Shown here: positions 1 to 10,776 of the stretch, piece by piece
How positions within the stretch are numbered: the first letter of the stretch is position 1
Layout of the letters: every line of letters begins with the position of its first letter
Source of the DNA: Sipunculus nudus
Taxonomy: Eukaryota; Annelida; Sipuncula; Golfingiida; Sipunculidae
Assembly: GCA_026874595.1 (NCBI GenBank)
Contig: CM049314.1
Span: 79,285,300 to 79,349,299, forward strand
Direction of reading: 5' to 3'
DNA: 64,000 nucleotides
The notes under the pieces: model-generated
Database searches by the model: none
What the model was told of the DNA's origin: nothing
What the model saw: only the letters and a program-made list of their open reading frames with translations
Translations under genes and position numbers: made by a program

Positions 1-982
1 TTGCACCATGTTCGACAGAAATAGATACCCGGGAAGAAGAGTAATTCATTATTTCTGAAGAAATAAGTTGCAAAAAGGATTTATGAAGACACAGTTCCTT
101 TGCCTACAGTTTGCTTATTCTTTGCTTATGCTTTGCTTACGATGAAAACACCACACAATTTAAGCATTTTTCCACAAATACACACAAATATGACCCATAG
201 GGCACAGACTGTTTACCTGGCTAAAAAAAGTTCCTCTTAGTGATCAGGAATCTAAATATTAAGGGCAAAATTGTTCAATCAAAACCACAATTATAATAAT
301 CCGCTACTTTCATAAAGTCACATCAGGGATTTTTGTGATCCTTTTGCATATTTCATCTCAATTTTTCTACAGTTTTGCACCATATTCGACAGAAATAGAT
401 TACCTGAATGTCAAATAATACATGATTTCTTCAGAAAATAGTTGCAAAAAGCATTTATCAAGACACAGTTTCTTTGCTTACAGTTTGCTTACGCTTTGCT
501 TATGCTTTGCTTACGATTAAAACACCACACAGTTTAAGCATTTTTCTATAAATATATACGAATATAACCCATAGGGACACAGACTACTTCCATGGCTATA
601 TAATTGCACCTGTCAGTGAAGGTGAATCTAAAAATTAAGGGTAAAATCGTTTAAGCAAAATCAGAAATAGAAAATTCCGATACTTTATAAAAGTAACGTT
701 GTGGATTTTAGTGACCCTTTTGCATATTTTACCTCAATTTTTCTACAGTTTTGCACCATATTAGACAGAAATAGATTCCCGGGAAGTAGAAAAATACATT
801 ATTTCTTCAAGAAATAGTTGCAAAAAGGATTAATTAAGACACAGCTCATTTGCTTACAGTTTGCTTATGCTTTGCTTATGCTTTGCTTACGATGAAAACA
901 CCACACAATTTAAGCATTATTCTACAAATACACACAAATATAACCCATGGGGACATAGACTGTTTACCTGGCTACAAAATAG

Positions 983-1002
983 TTCCTGTTAGTGATCAGG
1001 AA
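983..1002. repeat. Inverted repeat 1, A-class form
   Basis: TTCCTG at 983-988 and CAGGAA at 997-1002 are reverse complements around an 8-base spacer, TTAGTGAT. This box is present in most A1 and A2 monomers. A common variant, ttcccg, leaves one C/A mismatch on this strand, which would be a G-U wobble in a transcript of the opposite strand. Other variants (ttactg, gatgagg, ttcctc) break one pair. The B-class counterpart at the same monomer position is at 2,106-2,127. Confidence 0.75.
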
Positions 1003-1035
1003 TCTAAATATTAAGGGTAAAATTGTTCAATCAAA

Positions 1036-1057
1036 TTCAGAAATAGAAAATTCTGAA
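1036..1057. repeat. Inverted repeat 2, A1-class form
   Basis: TTCAGAA at 1,036-1,042 and TTCTGAA at 1,051-1,057 pair perfectly around ATAGAAAA. It lies about 33 bp after inverted repeat 1. It is present in A1 monomers throughout the window. A2 monomers have an unrelated sequence here (accacaattataaaaatccgc) and no comparable stem. Confidence 0.78.
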
Positions 1058-1784
1058 ACGTTATAAGAGTGACATTGTGGATTTCTGTGAACCTTTAGCA
1101 TATTTTACCTCAATTTCTCTACAGTTTTGCAGCGTTTTCATCAGAAATAGATTCCCGGGAAGTGGAATAATACATTATTTCTTCAGAAAATAATTGCAAA
1201 AGGATTGACCAAGGCACAGTTCCTTTGCCTACAGTTTGCTTATTCTTTGCTTATGCTTTGCTTACGATGAAAACACCACACAATTTAAGCATTTTAATAT
1301 AAATGTATACAAATATGACTCATATGGACACAGACTGTTTACCTGGCAACAAAATGGTTACTGTTAGTGATCAGGAATCTAAATATTAAGGGTAAGATTA
1401 TTCAATGAAAACCACAATTATAAAAATCCGTTAATTTCTTAAAGTGACATTATGGATTTTTTTATCCTTTTGCATATTTTACCTCCATTTTTCTACAGTT
1501 TTGCACCATGTTCGACAGAAATAGATACCCGGGAAGAAGAGTAATTCATTATTTCTGAAGAAATAAGTTGCAAAAAGGATTTATGAAGACACAGTTCCTT
1601 TGCTTACAGTTTGTTTCCGCTTTGCTTATGCTTTGCTTACGATGAAAACACCACACAATTTAAGCATTTTCTATAAATATATACGAATATGACCCATAGG
1701 GACACAGATTGCTTCCCTGACTATATAATTGCACGTGTCAGTGAAGGTGAATCTAAAATTTAAGGGTTAAATCGTTTAAGCAAA

Positions 1785-1806
1785 ATCAGAAATAGAAAAT
1801 TCTGAT
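1785..1806. repeat. Inverted repeat 2, B-class form
   Basis: ATCAGAA at 1,785-1,791 and TTCTGAT at 1,800-1,806 pair perfectly around the same ATAGAAAA spacer as in A1. Relative to A1 the outermost pair has changed on both sides (T-A to A-T). B variants ttccgat and ttcggat leave one internal mismatch. The tcagatatag variant keeps a 6-bp stem with a 10-base spacer (2,161-2,182). Confidence 0.78.
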
Positions 1807-2105
1807 ACTTTATAAAAGTGACGTTGTGGATTTTTGTGACCCTTTTGAATATTTTAGCTCAATTTTTCTACAGTTTAACACAATATTCGACAGAACTATA
1901 TTACAGAAAAGTAGAATAATACATTATTTCTTTAGAAAATAGATGTAAAAAGGATTTATCAAGACACAGTACCTTTGCTTAGAGTTTGCTTACACTTTGC
2001 TTATGCTTTGCTTACGGTGAAAACACCTCAAAACTTACGCATTTTTCTATAAATATATACAAATATGACCCATAGGGACACAGACTGGTTCCCTTGCTAT
2101 ATAAT

Positions 2106-2127
2106 TTCACCTGTCAGTGAAGGTGAA
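2106..2127. repeat. Inverted repeat 1, B-class form
   Basis: TTCACCT at 2,106-2,112 and AGGTGAA at 2,121-2,127 are perfect reverse complements with an 8-base spacer, GTCAGTGA. Many B monomers read ttgcacct instead, which still leaves a 5-bp stem (CACCT/AGGTG). The cacgtg variant breaks one pair. The position aligns with the A-class inverted repeat, but the arms are different sequences. A stem at this place is therefore retained although its bases have changed. Confidence 0.75.
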
Positions 2128-2206
2128 TCTAAAAATTAAGGGAAAAATCGTTTAAGCAAAATCAGATATAGAAAATTCTGATACTTTAAAAAAGTAACAT
2201 TGTGGA

Positions 2207-2254
2207 TTTTTGGTGACCCTTTTGCATATTTTACCTCAATTTTTCTACAGTTTT
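2207..2254. other. Helically phased T-tracts (candidate curved DNA)
   Basis: Runs of four or five T begin at 2,207, 2,220, 2,229, 2,240 and 2,251, an average spacing of 11.0 bp. The same block (gattttt, cccttttgc, atatttt, caattttt, acagtttt) ends nearly every monomer. The 11-bp tttgctta subrepeats further along continue a near-helical spacing. Phased A/T-tracts are known to bend DNA and are common in satellites. Curvature here is predicted, not shown. Confidence 0.65.
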
Positions 2255-2300
2255 GCACCATGTTCGACAGAAATAGATACCCGGGAATAAGAGTAATTCA

Positions 2301-2318
2301 TTATTTCTTAAGAAATAA
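2301..2318. repeat. 18-bp perfect palindrome in some monomers
   Basis: TTATTTCTTAAGAAATAA is its own reverse complement. It occurs in the monomers whose head reads accatgttcgac and that follow a ggtgaccc block, for example 3,757-3,774 and 6,376-6,393. Other monomers carry degenerate versions: ttatttctgaagaaataag with one central mismatch, or ttatttcttcagaaaatag. The palindrome could extrude a short cruciform or bind a symmetric dimer; both are inference. The 330-bp M9 lacks most of this region. Confidence 0.85.
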
Positions 2319-4179
2319 GTTGCAAAAAGGATTTATGAAGACACAGTTCCTTTGCTTACAGTTTGCTTATTCTTTGCTTATGCTTTGCTCACGATAAAAC
2401 ACCACACAATTTAAGCATTTTTCTACAAATACAAACAAATATGACCCAATGGGACACAACCTGTTTACCTGGCTACAGAATATTTCCTGTTAGTGATCAG
2501 GAATCTAAATATTAAGGGTAAAATTGTTCAATCAAAACCACAATTATAAAAATCCGCTACTTTCTTAAAGTTACATTATGGATTTTTGTGATCCTTTTGC
2601 ATATTTCATCTTAATTTTCTATAGTTTTGCACCATATTCGACAGAAATAGGTTCCCTGAAAATCAAATAATACATTATTTCTTCTGAAAATAGTTGCAAA
2701 AAGGATTTATCAAGACACAGTTCCTTTGCTTACAGTTTGTTTACGCTTTGCTTATGCTTTGCTTACGATGAAAACACCACACAATTTAAGCATTTTTCTA
2801 TAAATATATACGAATATGACCCATAGGGACACAGACTGTTTACCTGGCTACAAAATAGTTCCCGTTAGTGATCAGGAATCTAAATATTAAGGGCAAAATT
2901 GTTCAATCAAATTCAGAAATAGAAAATTCTGAAACGTTATAAGAGTGACATTGTGGATTTTTGTGAACCTTTAGCATATTTTACCTCAATTTTTCTACAG
3001 TTTTGCACCGTTTTCGACAAAAATAGATTCCCGGGAAGTAGAATAATACATTATTTCTTCAGAAAATAGATGCAAAAAGGATTTATCAAGACACAGTTCT
3101 TTTGCTTACAGTTTGCTTATTCTTTGCTTATGCTTTGCTTACGATGAAAACACCACACAATTTAAGCATTTTTCTATAAATATATACGAATATAACCCAT
3201 GGGGACACAGACTGTTTACCTGGCTACAAAATAGTTCCCGTTAGTGATCAGGAATCTAAATATTAAGGGCAAAATTGTTCAGTCAAATTCAGAAATAGAA
3301 AATTCTGAAACGTTATAAGAGTGACATTGTGGATTTTTGTGAACCTTTTGCATATTTTACCTCAATTTTTCTACAGTTTTGCACCGTTTTCGACAGAAAT
3401 AGATTCCCTAGAAGTAGAATAATACATTCCTTTGCTTACAGTTTGTTTACGCTTTGCTTATGCTTTGCTTACGATGAAAACACCACACAATTTAAGCATT
3501 TTTCTATAAATATATACGAATATGACCCATAGGGACACAGACTGCTTCCCTGGCTATATAATTTCACCTGTCAGTGAAGGTGAATCTAAAAATTAAGGGT
3601 AAAATCGTTTAAGCAAAATCAGATATAGAAAATTCTGATACTTTAAAAAAGTAACATTGTGGATTTTGGTGACCCTTTTGCATATTTTACCTCAATTTTT
3701 CTACAGTTTTGCACCATGTTCGACAGAAATAGATACCCGGGAAGAAGAGTAATTCATTATTTCTTAAGAAATAAGTTGCAAAAAGGATTTATGAAGACAG
3801 TTCCTTTGCTTACAGTTTGCTTATTCTTTGCTTATGCTTTGCTCACTATGAAACACCACACAATTTAAGCATTTTTCTACAAATACAAACAAATGTGACC
3901 CAAAGGGACACAACCTGTTTACCTGGCTACAAAATATTTCCTGTTAGTGATCAGGAATCTAAATATTAAGGGTAAAATTGTTCAATCAAAACCACAATTA
4001 TAAAAATCCGCTACTTTCTTAAAGTTACATTATGGATTTTTGTGATCCTTTTGCATATTTCATCTTATTTTTTCTACAGTTTTGCACCATATTCGACAGA
4101 AATAGGTTCCCTGAAAGTCAAATAATACATTATTTTTTCTTAAAATAGTTGCAAAAAGGATTTATCAAGACACAGTTCC

Positions 4180-4223
4180 TTTGCTTACAGTTTGCTTACG
4201 CTTTGCTTATGCTTTGCTTACGA
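4180..4223. repeat. Internal 11-bp subrepeat, four copies (representative)
   Basis: Four consecutive 11-mers read tttgcttacag, tttgcttacgc, tttgcttatgc and tttgcttacga. The first eight bases, tttgctta, are constant. The block occurs in essentially every full monomer. Copy number varies: three copies at about 6,800, 34,285, 36,530, 42,635, 47,865, 50,110, 56,880 and 62,505; five copies at about 52,000, 53,115 and 58,745. Each change shifts monomer length by exactly 11 bp (365, 376, 387). It is a minisatellite nested in the satellite and is prone to slippage. Confidence 0.92.
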
Positions 4224-5207
4224 TGAAAACACCACACAATTTAAGCATTTTTCTATAAATATATACGAATATAACCAATGGGGACACAGACTGTTTACCT
4301 GGCTACAAAATAGTTCCCGTTAGTGATCAGGAATCTAAATATTAAGGGCAAAATTGTTCAATCAAATTCAGAAATAGAAAATTCTGAAACGTTTTAGAGT
4401 GACATTGTGGATTTTTGTGAACCTTTAGCATATTTTACCTCAATTTTTCTACAGTTTTGCACCGTTTTCGACAGAAATAGATTCCCGGGAAGTAGAATAA
4501 TACATTATTTCTTCAGAAAATAGATGCAAAAAGGATTTATCAAGACACAGTTCTTTTGCTTACAGTTTGCTTATTCTTTGCTTATGCTTTGCTTACGATG
4601 AAAACACCACACAATTTAAGCATTTTTCCACAAATACACACAAATATGACCCATAGGGACACAGACTGTTTACCTGTCTACAAAAAAGTTCCTGTAAGTG
4701 ATGAGGAATCTAAATATTATGGGTAAAATTGTTCAGTCAAAACCACAATTATAAAAATCCGCTACTTTCATAATGCGAAATTATGGATTTTTTTAATCCT
4801 TTTGCATATTTTACCTCGTTTTTTCTACAGTTTTACACCATATTCGACAGAACTATATTACAGGAAAGTAGAATAATACATTATTTCTTTAGAAAATAGA
4901 TGTAAAAAGGATTTATCAAGACACAGTTCCTTTGCCTACAGTTTGCTTATTCTTTGCTTATGCTTTGCTTACGATGAAAACACCACACAATTTAAGCATT
5001 TTTCCACAAATACACACAAATATGACCCATAGGGGCACAGACTGTTTACCTGGCAACAAAATGGTTACTGTTTGTGGTCAGGAATCTAAATATTAAGGGT
5101 AAAATTGTTCAATCAAAACCACAATTATAAAAATCCGCTACTTTCTTAAAATGACATTATGGATTCTTTTATCCTTTTGCATATTTTACCTCAATTTTTC
5201 AACAGTT

Positions 5208-5576
5208 TTGCACCATATTCGACAGATTACCTGAATGTCAAATAATACATTATTTCTTCAGAAAATAGTTCCAAAATCATTTATCAAGACACAGTTCCTT
5301 TGCTTACAGTTTGCTTACGCTTTGCTTATGCTTTGCTTACGATTAAAACACCACACAGTTTAAGCATTTTTCTATAAATATATACGAATATAACCCATAG
5401 GGACACAGACTGCTTCCATTGCTATATAATTGTACCTGTCAGTGAAGGTGAACCTAAAAATTAAGGGTAAAATCGTTTAAGCAAAATCAGAAATAGAAAA
5501 TTCCGATACTTTATAAAAGTAACGTTGTGGATTTTAGTGACCCTTTTGCATATTTTACCTCAATTTTTCTACAGTT
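5208..5576. repeat. 369-bp monomer with small deletions
   Basis: In this monomer cgacagattacctg replaces cgacagaaatagattacctg, a 6-bp loss between two short ag-rich repeats. The segment ttccaaaatcattt is one base shorter than the usual ttgcaaaaagcattt. The same 369-bp form recurs at 32317 and 40879, the copies at offsets 27,109 and 8,562 from it. It is thus a lineage marker for that right-type segment. Confidence 0.85.
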
Positions 5577-5586
5577 TTGCAGCGTT

Positions 5587-5611
5587 TTCGACAGAAATAG
5601 ATTCCCGGGAA
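5587..5611. other. TTCG...TTCCCGGGAA box (representative)
   Basis: TTCGACAGAAATAG is followed by the 10-bp palindrome TTCCCGGGAA at 5,602-5,611. This is the most G+C-rich island of the monomer and one of its best conserved parts. A minority of monomers lose the palindrome (ttacctgaatg, ttccctgaaa, ttccctagaa, ttctctgaatg). The TTCG start and downstream CGGG recall the two conserved ends of the mammalian CENP-B box, but the spacing is about 8 bp too long. It also gives one CCCGGG and one TCGA restriction site in most monomers. Confidence 0.6.
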
Positions 5612-7970
5612 GTAGAATAATACATTATTTCTTCAGAAAATAGTTGCAAAAAGGATAGTTCAAGATACAGTTCCTTTGCTTACAGTTTGCTTATTCTTTG
5701 CTTATGCTTTGCTTACGATGAAAACACCACACAATTTAAGCATTTTTCTACAAATACACAAAAATATGAACCATAGGAACACAGACTGGTTACCTGACTA
5801 CAAAATAGTTCCCGTTAGTGATCAGGAATCAAAATATTAAGGGCAAAATTGTTCAATCAAATTCAGAAATAGAAAATTCTGAAACGTTTTAGAGTGACAT
5901 TGTGGATTTTTGTGAACCTTTAGCATATTTTACCTCAATTTTTCTACAGTTTTGCAGCGTTTTCGACAGAAATAGATTCCCGGGAAGTAGAATAATACAT
6001 TATTTCTTCAGAAAATAGTTGCAAACACGATTTATCAAGACACAGTTCCTTTGCTTACAGTTTGCTTACGCTTTGCTTATGCTTTGCTTACGGTGAAAAC
6101 ACCTCAAAACTGACTCATTTTTCTATGAATATATACAAATATGACCCATAGGGACACAGACTGGTTCCCTGGCTATATAATTGCACCTGTCAGTGAAGGT
6201 GAATCTAAAAATTAAGGGTAAAATCGTTTAAGCAAAATCAGATATAGAAAATTCTGATGCTTTAAAAAAGTAACATTGTGGATTTTGGTGACCCTTTTGC
6301 ATATTTTACCTTAATTTTTCTACAGTTTTGCACCATGTTCGACAGAAATAGATACCCGGGAAGAAGAGTAATTCATTATTTCTTAAGAAATAAGTTGCAA
6401 AAAGGATTTATGAAGACACAGTTCCTTTGCTTACAGTTTGCTTACGCTTTGCTTATGCTTTGCTTACGATTAAAACACCACACAGTTTAAGCATTTTTCT
6501 ATAAATATATACGAATATAACCCATAGGGACACAGACTGCTTCCATGGCTATATAATTGCACCTGTCAGTGAAGGTGAATCTAAAAATTAAGGGTAAAAT
6601 CGTTTAAGCAAAATCAGAAATAGAAAATTCCGATACTTTATAAAAGTAACGTTGTGGATTTTAGTGACCCTTTTGCATATTTTACCTCAATTTTTCTACA
6701 GTTTTGCACCATATTAGACAGAAATAGATTCCCGGGAAGTAAAATAATACATTATTTCTTCAAGAAATAGTTGCAAAAAGGATTAATTAAGACACAGCTC
6801 ATTTGCTTACAGTTTGCTTATGCTTTGCTTACGATGAAAACACCACACAATTTAAGCATTATTCTACAAATACACACAAATATAACCCATGGGGACACAG
6901 ACTGTTTACCTGGCTACAAAATAGTTCCTGTTAGTGATCAGGAATCTAAATATTAAGGGTAAAATTTTTCATTTAAATTCAGAAATAGAAAATTCTGAAA
7001 CGTTATAAGAGTGACATTGTGGATTTTTGTGAACCTTTTGCATATTTTACCTCAATTTTTCTACAGTTTTGCAGCGTTTTCGACAGAAATAGATTCCCGG
7101 GAAGTAGAATAATACATTATTTCTTCAGAAAATAGTTGCAAAAAGGATAGTTCAAGATACAGTTCCTTTGCTTACAGTTTGCTTATTCTTTGCTTATGCT
7201 TTGCTTACGATGAAAACACCACACAATTTAAGCATTTTTCTACAAATACACAAAAATATGAACCATAGGAACACAGACTGGTTACCTGACTACAAAATAG
7301 TTCCCGTTAGTGATCAGGAATCAAAATATTAAGGGCAAAATTGTTCAATCAAATTCAGAAATAGAAAATTCTGAAACGTTTTAGAGTGACATTGTGGATT
7401 TTTGTGAACCTTTAGCATATTTTACCTCAAATTTTCTACAGTTTTGCAGCGTTTTCGACAGAAATAGATTCCCGGGAAGTAGAATAATACATTATTTCTT
7501 CAGAAAATAGATGCAAAAAGGATTTATCAAGACACAGTTCTTTTGCTTACAGTTTGCTTATTCTTTGCTTATGCTTTGCTTACGATGAAAACACCACACA
7601 ATTTAAGCATTTTTCCACAAATACACACAAATATGACCCATAGGGACACAGACTGTTTACCTGTCTACAAAAAAGTTCCTGTAAGTGATGAGGAATCTAA
7701 ATATTATGGGTAAAATTGTTCAGTCAAAACCACAATTATAAAAATCCGCTACTTTCATAATGCGAAATTATGGATTTTTTTAATCCTTTTGCATATTTTA
7801 CCTCAATTTTTCTACAGTTTTGCACCATATTCGACAGAAAAAGATTCCCGGGAAGTAGAATAACACATTATTTCTTAAGAAAATGTATGCAAAAAGGATT
7901 TATCAAGACACAGTTCCTTTGCTTAAAGTCTGCCTACGCTTTGCTTATGCTTTGCTTACGATGAAAACAC

Positions 7971-10776
7971 CACACAATTTAAGCATTTTAATATAAATGT
8001 ATACAAATATGACTCATATGGACACAGACTGTTTACCTGGCAACAAAATGGTTACTGTTAGTGATCAGGAATCTAAATATTAAGGGTAAGATTATTCAAT
8101 GAAAACCACAATTATAAAAATCCGTTAATTTCTTAAAGTGACATTATGGATTTTTTTATCCTTTTGCATATTTTACCTCCATTTTTCTACAGTTTTGCAC
8201 CATGTTCGACAGAAATAGATACCCGGGAAGAAGAGTAATTCATTATTTCTGAAGAAATAAGTTGCAAAAAGGATTTATGAAGACACAGTTCCTTTGCTTA
8301 CAGTTTGTTTCCGCTTTGCTTATGCTTTGCTTACGAAGAAAACACCACACAATTTAAGCATTTTCTATAAATATATACGAATATGACCCATAGGGACACA
8401 GATTGCTTCCCTGACTATATAATTGCACGTGTCAGTGAAGGTGAATCTAAAATTTAAGGGTTAAATCGTTTAAGCAAAATCAGAAATAGAAAATTCTGAT
8501 ACTTTATAAAAGTGACGTTGTGGATTTTTGTGACCCTTTTGAATATTTTAGCTCAATTTTTCTACAGTTTAACACAATATTCGACAGAACTATATTACAG
8601 AAAAGTAGAATTATACATTATTTCTTTAGAAAATAGATGTAAAAAGGATTTATCAAGACACAGTACCTTTGCTTAGAGTTTGCTTACACTTTGCTTATGC
8701 TTTGCTTACGGTGAAAACACCTCAAAACTTACGCATTTTTCTATAAATATATACAAATATGACCCATAGGGACACAGACTGGTTCCCTTGCTATATAATT
8801 TCACCTGTCAGTGAAGGTGAATCTAAAAATTAAGGGAAAAATCGTTTAAGCAAAATCAGATATAGAAAATTCTGATACTTTAAAAAAGTAACATTGTGGA
8901 TTTTTGGTGACCCTTTTGCATATTTTACCTCAATTTTTCTACAGTTTTGCACCATGTTCGACAGAAATAGATACCCGGGAATAAGAGTAATTCATTATTT
9001 CTTAAGAAATAAGTTGCAAAAAGGATTTATGAAGACACAGTTCCTTTGCTTACAGTTTGCTTATTCTTTGCTTATGCTTTGCTCACGATAAAACACCACA
9101 CAATTTAAGCATTTTTCTACAAATACAAACAAATATGACCCAATGGGACACAACCTGTTTACCTGGCTACAGAATATTTCCTGTTAGTGATCAGGAATCT
9201 AAATATTAAGGGTAAAATTGTTCAATCAAAACCACAATTATAAAAATCCGCTACTTTCTTAAAGTTACATTATGGATTTTTGTGATCCTTTTGCATATTT
9301 CATCTTAATTTTTCTATAGTTTTGCACCATATTCGACAGAAATAGGTTCCCTGAAAATCAAATAATACATTATTTCTTCTGAAAATAGTTGCAAAAAGGA
9401 TTTATCAAGACACAGTTCCTTTGCTTACAGTTTGTTTACGCTTTGCTTATGCTTTGCTTACGATGAAAACACCACACAATTTAAGCATTTTTCTATAAAT
9501 ATATACGAATATGACCCATAGGGACACAGACTGTTTACCTGGCTACAAAATAGTTCCCGTTAGTGATCAGGCATCTAAATATTAAGGGCAAAATTGTTCA
9601 ATCAAATTCAGAAATAGAAAATTCTGAAACGTTATAAGAGTGACATTGTGGATTTTTGTGAACCTTTAGCATATTTTACCTCAATTTTTCTACAGTTTTG
9701 CACCGTTTTCGACAGAAATAGATTCCCGGGAAGTAGAATAATACATTATTTCTTCAGAAAATAGATGCAAAAAGGATTTATCAAGACACAGTTCTTTTGC
9801 TTACAGTTTGCTTATTCTTTGCTTATGCTTTGCTTACGATGAAAACACCACACAATTTAAGCATTTTTCTATAAATATATACGAATATAACCCATGGGGA
9901 CACAGACTGTTTACCTGGCTACAAAATAGTTCCCGTTAGTGATCAGGAATCTAAATATTAAGGGCAAAATTGTTCAGTCAAATTCAGAAATAGAAAATTC
10001 TGAAACGTTATAAGAGTGACATTGTGGATTTTTGTGAACCTTTTGCATATTTTACCTCAATTTTTCTACAGTTTTGCACCGTTTTCGACAGAAATAGATT
10101 CCCTAGAAGTAGAATAATACATTCCTTTGCTTACAGTTTGTTTACGCTTTGCTTATGCTTTGCTTACGATGAAAACACCACACAATTTAAGCATTTCTCT
10201 ATAAATATATACGAATATGACCCATAGGGACACAGACTGCTTCCCTGGCTATATAATTTCACCTGTCAGTGAAGGTGAATCTAAAAATTAAGGGTAAAAT
10301 CGTTTAAGCAAAATCAGATATAGAAAATTCTGATACTTTAAAAAAGTAACATTGTGGATTTTGGTGACCCTTTTGCATATTTTACCTCAATTTTTCTACA
10401 GTTTTGCACCATGTTCGACAGAAATAGATACCCGGGAAGAAGAGTAATTCATTATTTCTTAAGAAATAAGTTGCAAAAAGGATTTATGAAGACAGTTCCT
10501 TTGCTTACAGTTTGCTTATTCTTTGCTTATGCTTTGCTCACTATGAAACACCACACAATTTAAGCATTTTTCTACAAATACAAACAAATATGACCCAAAG
10601 GGACACAACCTGTTTACCTGGCTACAAAATATTTCCTGTTAGTGATCAGGAATCTAAATATTAAGGGTAAAATTGTTCAATCAAAACCACAATTATAAAA
10701 ATCCGCTACTTTCTTAAAGTTACATTATGGATTTTTGTGATAATTTTGCATATTTCATCTTATTTTTTCTACAGTT
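7971..10776. repeat. L-HOR copy b, deleted: M3 tail to M10, then directly M1
   Basis: Starts are 8195 (M4), 8570, 8947, 9322, 9698, 10074 (330-bp M9) and 10404 (M10). The next monomer, at 10,777, is M1 of the following unit. M11-M14 (about 1,500 bp) are therefore missing relative to the 14-monomer unit, and the copy-to-copy distance here is 3,709 rather than 5,209 bp. The switch falls inside the M10-tail or M1-head region (about 10,730-10,800) and keeps monomer phase, as expected for unequal homologous exchange. Confidence 0.83.

Larger units (their letters stand above)
1..4950. repeat. L-HOR copy a, monomers M14 and M1-M13 (partial)
   Basis: Monomer starts are 1 (M14), 375, 751, 1127, 1501, 1876, 2253, 2627, 3003, 3379 (330-bp M9), 3709, 4082, 4457 and 4833 (M13). 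The order of tail classes matches the complete unit at 10,777-15,984. Copy-specific variants include ttcctcttag instead of ttcctgttag near 230 and ttataataat near 291. The match to the complete unit is lost inside M13, near the 11-bp subrepeats at about 4,945, where gcttattc replaces gcttacgc. From there the sequence is right-type. The window edge cuts the copy on the left, so its true start is unknown. Confidence 0.85.
4951..7970. repeat. Right-type monomers between two L-HOR copies
   Basis: Monomer starts are 5208, 5577, 5952, 6328, 6704, 7069, 7444 and 7820. Several carry variants typical of the right half of the window: ttgcagcg heads, gatagttcaagatacag, gaaccatagg, and the gaaaaagattcccggg head at 7,820. 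The monomer at 5208 is 369 bp and that at 6704 is 365 bp (three 11-bp subrepeats). The first part, to about 6,215, is nearly identical to about 32,060-33,324. At about 7,970-7,990 the sequence switches to the M3 tail of the L-HOR (aagcattttaatataaatg), with no loss of monomer register. Confidence 0.8.

Noticed and set aside
1043-1060. Heat-shock-element-like run (GAA..TTC.GAA) in A1 tails
   Set aside because: The third unit is one base out of the required 5-bp register, and the similarity is largely a by-product of the inverted repeat at the same place.
5602-5611. TTCCCGGGAA as a STAT-type or similar regulatory site
   Set aside because: A single 10-bp palindrome in satellite DNA, with no gene nearby, is not evidence of a regulatory role.
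5587-5611. A true CENP-B box
   Set aside because: TTCG and CGGG are both present, but the spacing is about 8 bp longer than the defined 17-bp motif. I saw no monomer with correct spacing.
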